Shown one piece after another: positions 58,573-64,000 of a DNA stretch of 64,000 nucleotides. The DNA is taken from NCBI RefSeq assembly GCF_051622035.1, contig NC_135360.1, positions 15,256,501-15,320,500 of the forward strand, written 5' to 3'. This DNA comes from Arctopsyche grandis (Eukaryota > Arthropoda > Insecta > Trichoptera > Hydropsychidae). Made by a program: the position numbers and the translations under genes. Numbering within the stretch: the first letter of the stretch is position 1; each line of letters starts with the position of its first letter. The notes under the pieces were generated by a model. The model was not told the origin of the DNA. It did no database searches and was given only the letters and a program-made list of their open reading frames with translations.

Positions 58573-58740
58573 GGTGGCGTGCGGTGAAAATCTGCCTGTT
58601 TTTGTCGCACAGCCTTACTTACGTGTGCGCGAGCAGGGTACAAGGCGACTCGGTATGACGTCATCTAGTCCCCTTGTATGCTGCTCGCGCACACGTAAGT
58701 AAGGCTGTGCGACAAATACAGGTAGAATTTCACGACACGT
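58573..58740. mobile_element. Foldback MITE sharing a core with the Mutator-like palindromes
   Basis: GGTGGCGTGCGGTGAAAATC at left. Arms GTCGCACAGCCTTACTTACG and GTGCGCGAGCAGGGTACAAG face their reverse complements; the centre is GGCGACTCGGTATGACGTC. The GAGCAGGGTACAA piece resembles GAGCAGGATACAACAGG in the elements at 10180, 16691, 32862 and 33420. Confidence 0.65.
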
Positions 58741-59030
58741 AATTAATACCTATGTACATACATTGATATTACTTAAACCGGTGCGTAATAGTTTGTGCAT
58801 AGACAAAATCGTTCGTTTGTCCATTTGCTTTTTTTTTTGTACCTATATATGTAACCGGCCAGATTGGTTGGTGTATGAACAAACGAGTATGTTCGTGAAT
58901 GAAATAAAATGTACACTTGGATTGTAACATACATATTCAATAATTTATTTACTTTCATACAAACATACGTGCATTGTGCATTCATAAATACATTTTTTAT
59001 TTATTTATTTTTTTTTTTTTTTATTTCATA

Positions 59031-59465
59031 CCAGGAAGGCATTACAGGTAAACCCCAATGCGCCTTCCTGGCCAAATTACAAACAATACAGCATTTTTTA
59101 TTATATAAGTCGCTAAATTACGAGACACTGACTTAAACTCGACAATTAACGAGACATCTATGAATTGTACATACATTTTTATTGTAATATTTACATTAAT
59201 CATACTCAAATAGTGGTGACATAGTGGGTAGGAAGGATTTTTAGCCAATTTTTAATCGGGAATCGTTTCAACAATGAAATCAGAGAAAATTGGCAAACTC
59301 TGGATAGGAAACGATCAACCAGGAGTCACAAATCCTGGTCTGACCAGCAGCATTACAGATATACTCAGAAAAATTCTTTTCAATCGAGGTCAGCTCAAGG
59401 GATCGAACTCGGCGCCTCTCAGTGTTAAGCAGAAGCTTAACGACCGAGCCACGCTGCTGGCTGAT
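59031..59465 (-). repeat. tRNA-derived SINE, full-length copy
   Basis: Minus strand: CAGCGTGGCTCGGTCGTTAA and the B box GAGTTCGATCCC at the head, body GGAGT/CGATCGTTTCCTATCCAGAG/GTTGAAACGATTC, 3' hairpin GCCTTCCTGG / CCAGGAAGGC (59031-59071) and then an A-rich tail (T run at 59005-59028 on +). About 435 bp. Best preserved copy in the window. Confidence 0.75.
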
Positions 59466-61219
59466 ACATATGTATGTGCGTCTATTGACAACTGAATGAA
59501 AACGTATATAATGTGTTATCGACTAATTTTAAGTACAACTAACAAAAATAAGGGATGAAGATCGTTTGACGTCAGACGGCAATAGCCTGTTGTTTACCAG
59601 TAGGTTTTTTTATACTTAAGTATAACATTTTTAAATTAAGTATTTTATATATAAGTCTTAAAATATCCATTTATTATCGATATATCAGATAAAACCATTT
59701 GTATCAATGCTACTTTTAGTGTATGGTTAATTAATTTTGCTTTATCTCACACGCACTCTTGTCTACATAAAGTTTGATTGCATTATGAAGCCAACTTTCC
59801 TGCAACATTTCATTTTATGACTTATTTTGTGATAGCGAAAAATATTTACAACCATTCATTTAGTTTTTGAAAATTTAACAATTTTTATTTACTTATATGT
59901 AAAGTAAAACCTCTATATACATATATATATACGGCCGGCACGTGCTAAAACTGCTGCAATTGCATGATCACGTACTAATCATCTGCAGAACATTGTTTAC
60001 GAGCGATAACTCATATATAACATTAAGATTATGTACATATGTATTAACATACATATGTACATATGTATGTAGGTGCACCCATTTGACATCTTCTCGAATA
60101 AGCGGAGTTCAGTCTACGCAAAAAGAGAGTCTACTTATAATTCAACTAAATATTAAAATCGTAGACTTATTTAATTTTCACATTTGTGCTGTAATTTTGT
60201 CCGTTCATTAATTATAATTTTACTAGTGGCCTTGAAGCACATATTTGTGCATTAGATAAAAAGTGAATTTTTGAAATGCATGAAGTGAAAAGAAAAGAAG
60301 TCGAAATATGATTTTTATAAGTGGAATTTTATTTAATTCTTATATAAAGACAATTTAATATATTATACGTATTAATTCAATTCAGATTCCTGTAAATACG
60401 AGTAAATAATAGTACGAGATGTTAACTCGCAATTTTACCGATTTAAAATTCAGCACATTTCCAATTAACCCTTTTAAACGAAAAAAAAAATAATGTGGCT
60501 AGAACACTATCCCAATAAACATGTTTCAACAGAAAAATCTCAATATAAAATAGTATTAACAGTGGGAAAAAATCCCAAGTAAAAATACGTACTTTTGACT
60601 TTTGATTTGAACTGGACCACTTCTTAGAGAGATTTGAAATCTGAAAAGTACTACAAATGAAAGATAAAATACCTGACTATAGATTCTAATATTCATTTTG
60701 AACAGGAAATTGACAGATTTTGAGACATCGACCGAACAACACCAAAATATAGAAAAATCGCGCGATTTAAAAAACACATATTATATATCTCCGAATCTCG
60801 AGCCAATCAACATTTTTTGTTACCAGATTCGTGTTCACTGGGCATAGATCTATAAGAAAAGTCATATCTCGTCTCTGAACCAAAAAAAAAGTCGTCATTT
60901 GTCGAACAGTGTTATCGAACTCGATTGTTGCCACTGCCTCTTCTTATTTCATCTCTGAAGAGACTTAAACGCGTACTCGAACAATGAACTGCCGAATATG
61001 GCGGCGATGAAGAAAATTACAAAAACAAATAAAATATTATAAAATAATACGGCATCGTATGTACATTTTCCGCCAGTTGACATTCTGCGAATGCGCATTG
61101 GTCGGTATAACGAACGAACAGTTCGTTATATTTTCATTTCAATCTCAGTAGTGTATTTTATACTCAAAAATTAATACTATTAGCACTAAAATTTATTTCT
61201 TGATAATGTGTGTATAAAT

Positions 61220-61779
61220 CAGGTCTGTGGAGTCGGATCAAAATTTACTTTATTCCGACTTAATTTTATGATTCGACTCCGAATCCAAATCAAACGATTT
61301 TAGCAAGAACGACTTTTCTTGCCAATGTATAAAATTGTTAATAATAAAAATATTGGCGATTTTCAAAATATAAAAAGTTAAAGGAATTTAAAAAATCACT
61401 AATTAGTAAAAATTGACAAGTGACTCAGTTTATTGAATTTTTGGTAAGGAAATGGGTATAAATAAAAAGCAATGATATATGTATATCCAAAGCATATGTG
61501 TATGAATTTCATACACAAATAAATAAATGCGAAAAATGAGAGTAATAAAAATCAGAATAATAGAAAGTATGAGACGGAGGGAGTTTTGGCCACAGAACGC
61601 GTTGAATTCATCGATTTTATTTATATTGTAATTTAAAATCATGATTTTTGTAAATAAATTATTTAATTTAAATTTATTAGGTGATTTAATCAAGTTGACA
61701 CATACCGTAATACTATTAATTAAATAAAATAATAAAAGGGAGTCCGTTGATTTTGTACGACTCCGACTCCACAGCCCTG
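61220..61779. mobile_element. hAT element, second copy (CAGG...CCCTG)
   Basis: CAGGTCTGTGGAGTCGGATC to CGACTCCACAGCCCTG, clean inverted ends. Flanks GTATAAAT and GTATATGT agree at 6 of 8. Internal sequence is shared with 45641-46363 (TTTTATGATTCGA, TTTTCTTGCCAA, AATAAAAGGGAGTC). No transposase. Confidence 0.78.
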
Positions 61780-62934
61780 GTATATGTATGAAAATACACC
61801 TTTATTTTTTGCATTTATTGTACCAATGCTGCGTGTTAACGTTCCTAATGCGGCTCTGTAATTCAATTCGAACGTAAGCTTTACACACAAAGTCTCACAA
61901 TGAAAAATTTTAATTATTACGAAAGGGTGAATTTCAAAGTAAAATAAAGTGAAAAAAAAAAAAATTTTTACGGCACGTATTCGTGTCCCGTTTCCATGTC
62001 GTACTCGTGTTGTACTTCGCCGCACCCACTTCTTCGAGCAGATGATGTATCATTTTTAAAATTACGCAAAAAACCAGTTTTCACGCTTCAAAATGCACGC
62101 ATAAGAAAAATTTATTGTCTGGATTATCGTTTTCGTTATACTAGTGCGTATTTGACTCGGTGCTAGTGTACTGGTTGGGAACATACAATATATGTACATA
62201 ATATGATGTGTCGTATACGACTATACGTGGTTCAACGGCCCCCGATCGATTCCCGATGCGATGTCGGGCTCGTTGCCGGACCAGGGAATTGCACAAAATG
62301 CAATTGCAATCTTCGTGCTCGTCATAAATCATGCGCGTTTCGCGTGTGCTCGCTGAAAATAATCTCCGTGAAATGTGCTCAGTCGTGTGAGGTGTGGAAG
62401 ACTGTGGTTGCACTGTTCTGTCGAGCGAATTCTGCATCGATGGTACTAACTGGCAAATTTTTTTAGTTTTTTAAAGTAAGTTTTTACTGTAATCATTGTA
62501 AAAAAACATATATAAAGCCTTGTAATCATATTTATTGTATAGGTACATACATTTCTTTGTAAGAAGAACAAAAAAAACCACAATTCTTACCTGTGCGAAT
62601 TAGATGGAATACGCAATCGAAATACTGTTAAATAATTGTGTTAGTTTTTTCCTACAATCCTTCAGATTTTAGTGTAGTTATTTTTTAGCTTCCAGTCTTT
62701 GCTAAAGTAGCAAACTACTCAATGTAGACATTTTTTTTTTATTTCAATGACACCATTTCGTATTATGTATCAAAATCAAAATGACATTCATCCGTTTATT
62801 TATTTGATTTTTTACTGCTAGTATTATTTATGCATAGTACTGTCATTTGGTTACAAAAAATCTATTATAAATATTATTTTTTGAACATTTACGATACGTT
62901 CATAATAATTATAAACTGGTAAAAAGTATTATAA

Positions 62935-63060
62935 TTCGATTTATTTATTTCACAATTTTTACATAGTGACATTACAGAGTAGAATAGTTCCAAGTCGTCG
63001 CTATGGCTAAACAAAAAAAAGAAGAATAAATGATACAATAATACATATGTCCATAAAAAT
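62935..63060 (-). mobile_element. Possible LINE/SINE 3' end with diverged hairpin
   Basis: T-rich run then CATAGTGAC, ATTACAG, and after 18 bases GTCGCTATG (62962-63005). The order T-run, stem, CATTACAG, stem matches 15195-15233 and 59031-59071 though the stem bases differ. Weak alone. Confidence 0.4.
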
Positions 63061-63750
63061 GAAACGAGAAAAAAAATCATAAAATATGAAACAAATACAA
63101 TAATAGAACTCGTTTAAGATCTCAAATTGAACAACCAGATCAGCATATATATTTTACATTGATCAAATTCAAGTTAACATAAATCTGGTTGAGGAGCTTG
63201 ATACCCCTTGTAACAGGCGACGAAACCATCAAATTGGTACCTGCTTCAAAGTCAAATCGGCAAGGAGTTATTCACTCTTAATAAAAGAGTCAACAAGTGG
63301 TGGCTCTTTAAGTGGTAATACTTTATCTCCCCCTTATATGTAGTTTCTTCGGTTATTCATCACAAAATGATTACCCACACGAGTATGATTCTCGCTAGTA
63401 TTGTTTACACAAAGATAGAGATGCTGCAGTACCTCAGTCCCCATGCAAGAGCCTCGCCTGGAGTCGTTAACTGTTATAGGCATAGATATATAATACACAT
63501 AGATGGGCCCTGACGTGTGATTTTGGTCGGAGATCTTGTCTTTACTAACTGAGGGGTGCGGGGGGTTTAACTAGCGGGGAAGTTGGGAAAAAAAAGTTTT
63601 TTTCCCTACGACGCAGCGGTACCTACCTACCTACTGAGAGAAACTGTGCATGCGCCAAAAGGGAGACCAGTATAAAGCGTGAGGGCGGATCTAGTGTATT
63701 ATACATCAATGGTTATAGGTCTTTCATTTGACGAAATCGTGTAAAAACAC

Positions 63751-63800
63751 TTTGTTACCTATACATATGTACGTATTGATACATATGTATAGGTAACAAA
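63751..63800. repeat. Inverted repeat hairpin, 21-bp arms
   Basis: TTTGTTACCTATACATATGT(A), an 8-base spacer, then the reverse complement ending AGGTAACAAA. It uses TACATATG simple-repeat sequence in the stem, so it may be a chance or repair product. Confidence 0.6.
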
Positions 63801-63830
63801 TGTATACCGACAGAAACATCATTTAGCCAG

Positions 63831-63931
63831 CGGTAAACGGACTATTTCGCACACGTCACTAAAATCTCGATCACGAAATATTTGCGATTTTCATGGCAAC
63901 GATTGTCATGTGCGAAATAGTCCGTTTTACG
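63831..63931. mobile_element. MITE family A, shortest copy
   Basis: CGGTAAACGGACTATTTCGC to GCGAAATAGTCCGTTTTACG, a 101-bp near-palindrome with TGCGATTTTCATGGCAACG inside. It looks like an internal-deletion derivative of the longer copies. No target duplication seen. Confidence 0.65.
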
Positions 63932-64000
63932 CTCGAAATTGATTTCTATCAGTATACAATGTACACGAATTTGTTTCCATACCAAAGTTATTAATAGATA

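Larger units (their letters stand above)
38902..64000 (+). other. Presumed long first intron; no further exon recognised
   Basis: I found no convincing coding exon from here to the window end. Apart from the transposable elements listed separately, the sequence is AT-rich with islands of more balanced composition (about 44.8-45.5, 46.9-47.4, 51.0-51.6, 54.4-54.9 and 62.1-62.5 kb). Simple repeats of the TACATATG/TGTA type are scattered, including (GATACATA)n near 54350. It may hide alternative first exons or enhancers. Confidence 0.35.

Noticed and set aside
62203-62466. 87-codon + frame rich in Cys
   Set aside because: No conserved spacing of a known zinc or disulphide domain, no splice context that I could support; GC-balanced intron sequence is enough to explain it.
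1-64000. CRISPR array, prophage, operon or other prokaryotic system
   Set aside because: Genes contain spliceosomal introns; no regularly spaced identical repeats with unique spacers were seen. The direct repeats present are microsatellites and MITE flanks.

Overview
The window is insect-like nuclear DNA. It is AT-rich, has short GT-AG introns, carries two insect-type cytochrome P450 genes and a trehalose-transporter-like sugar transporter, and is crowded with (TA)n and TACATATG-type microsatellites and DNA-transposon MITEs. I cannot fix the order. There is no bacterial-style operon, no CRISPR array, and no rRNA or true tRNA gene that I can see.

Layout. 1-976 holds the tail of a non-LTR retroelement and a MITE. 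1244-3113 (+) is the TFIIH core subunit GTF2H2/Ssl1 (9 exons, 409 aa). 3.1-5.1 kb is a pile-up of a LINE tail, MITEs and foldback elements. 5635-13297 (+) is a Tret1-like sugar transporter; a 23-nt first coding exon is separated from the rest by a 5.8 kb intron full of transposons. 13863-14954 (-) is an intronless FTSJ1/Trm7-like tRNA 2'-O-methyltransferase, tail-to-tail with the transporter. 15.1-19.2 kb is a repeat graveyard: SINE, MITEs, and a decayed hAT transposase with a Tigger/pogo fragment between its pieces. 19505-22178 (+) is a mitochondrial-clan P450 with unusual active-site residues. 23771-25448 (+) is PRUNE1-type exopolyphosphatase. 25540-27938 (-) is a canonical CYP9-like P450 that ends 92 bp from the PRUNE stop.

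From 28 to 38 kb I see no gene, only repeats and one GC-rich segment at 34.3-34.6 kb. At 38.4-38.9 kb a GC-rich promoter-like block leads into a short coding exon (MENLRRAI...) with a perfect splice donor. The remaining 25 kb looks like the first intron of that gene, which continues past the window. It carries solo LTRs, hAT and PIF/Harbinger MITEs, SINEs and LINE tails.

How the genes relate. The six recognisable genes do unrelated jobs: transcription/DNA repair, sugar uptake, tRNA modification, two P450 oxidations and polyphosphate/nucleotide hydrolysis. They are neighbours, not a pathway. Exon joins were checked by reading frame: all five multi-exon models give lengths divisible by three. 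The most informative new structure is in the repeats: target-site duplications class several MITE families, LINE/SINE tails share a 3' hairpin whose stem differs in sequence but keeps its pairing, and the first P450 has changed catalytic residues. I found no convincing undescribed multi-gene system.
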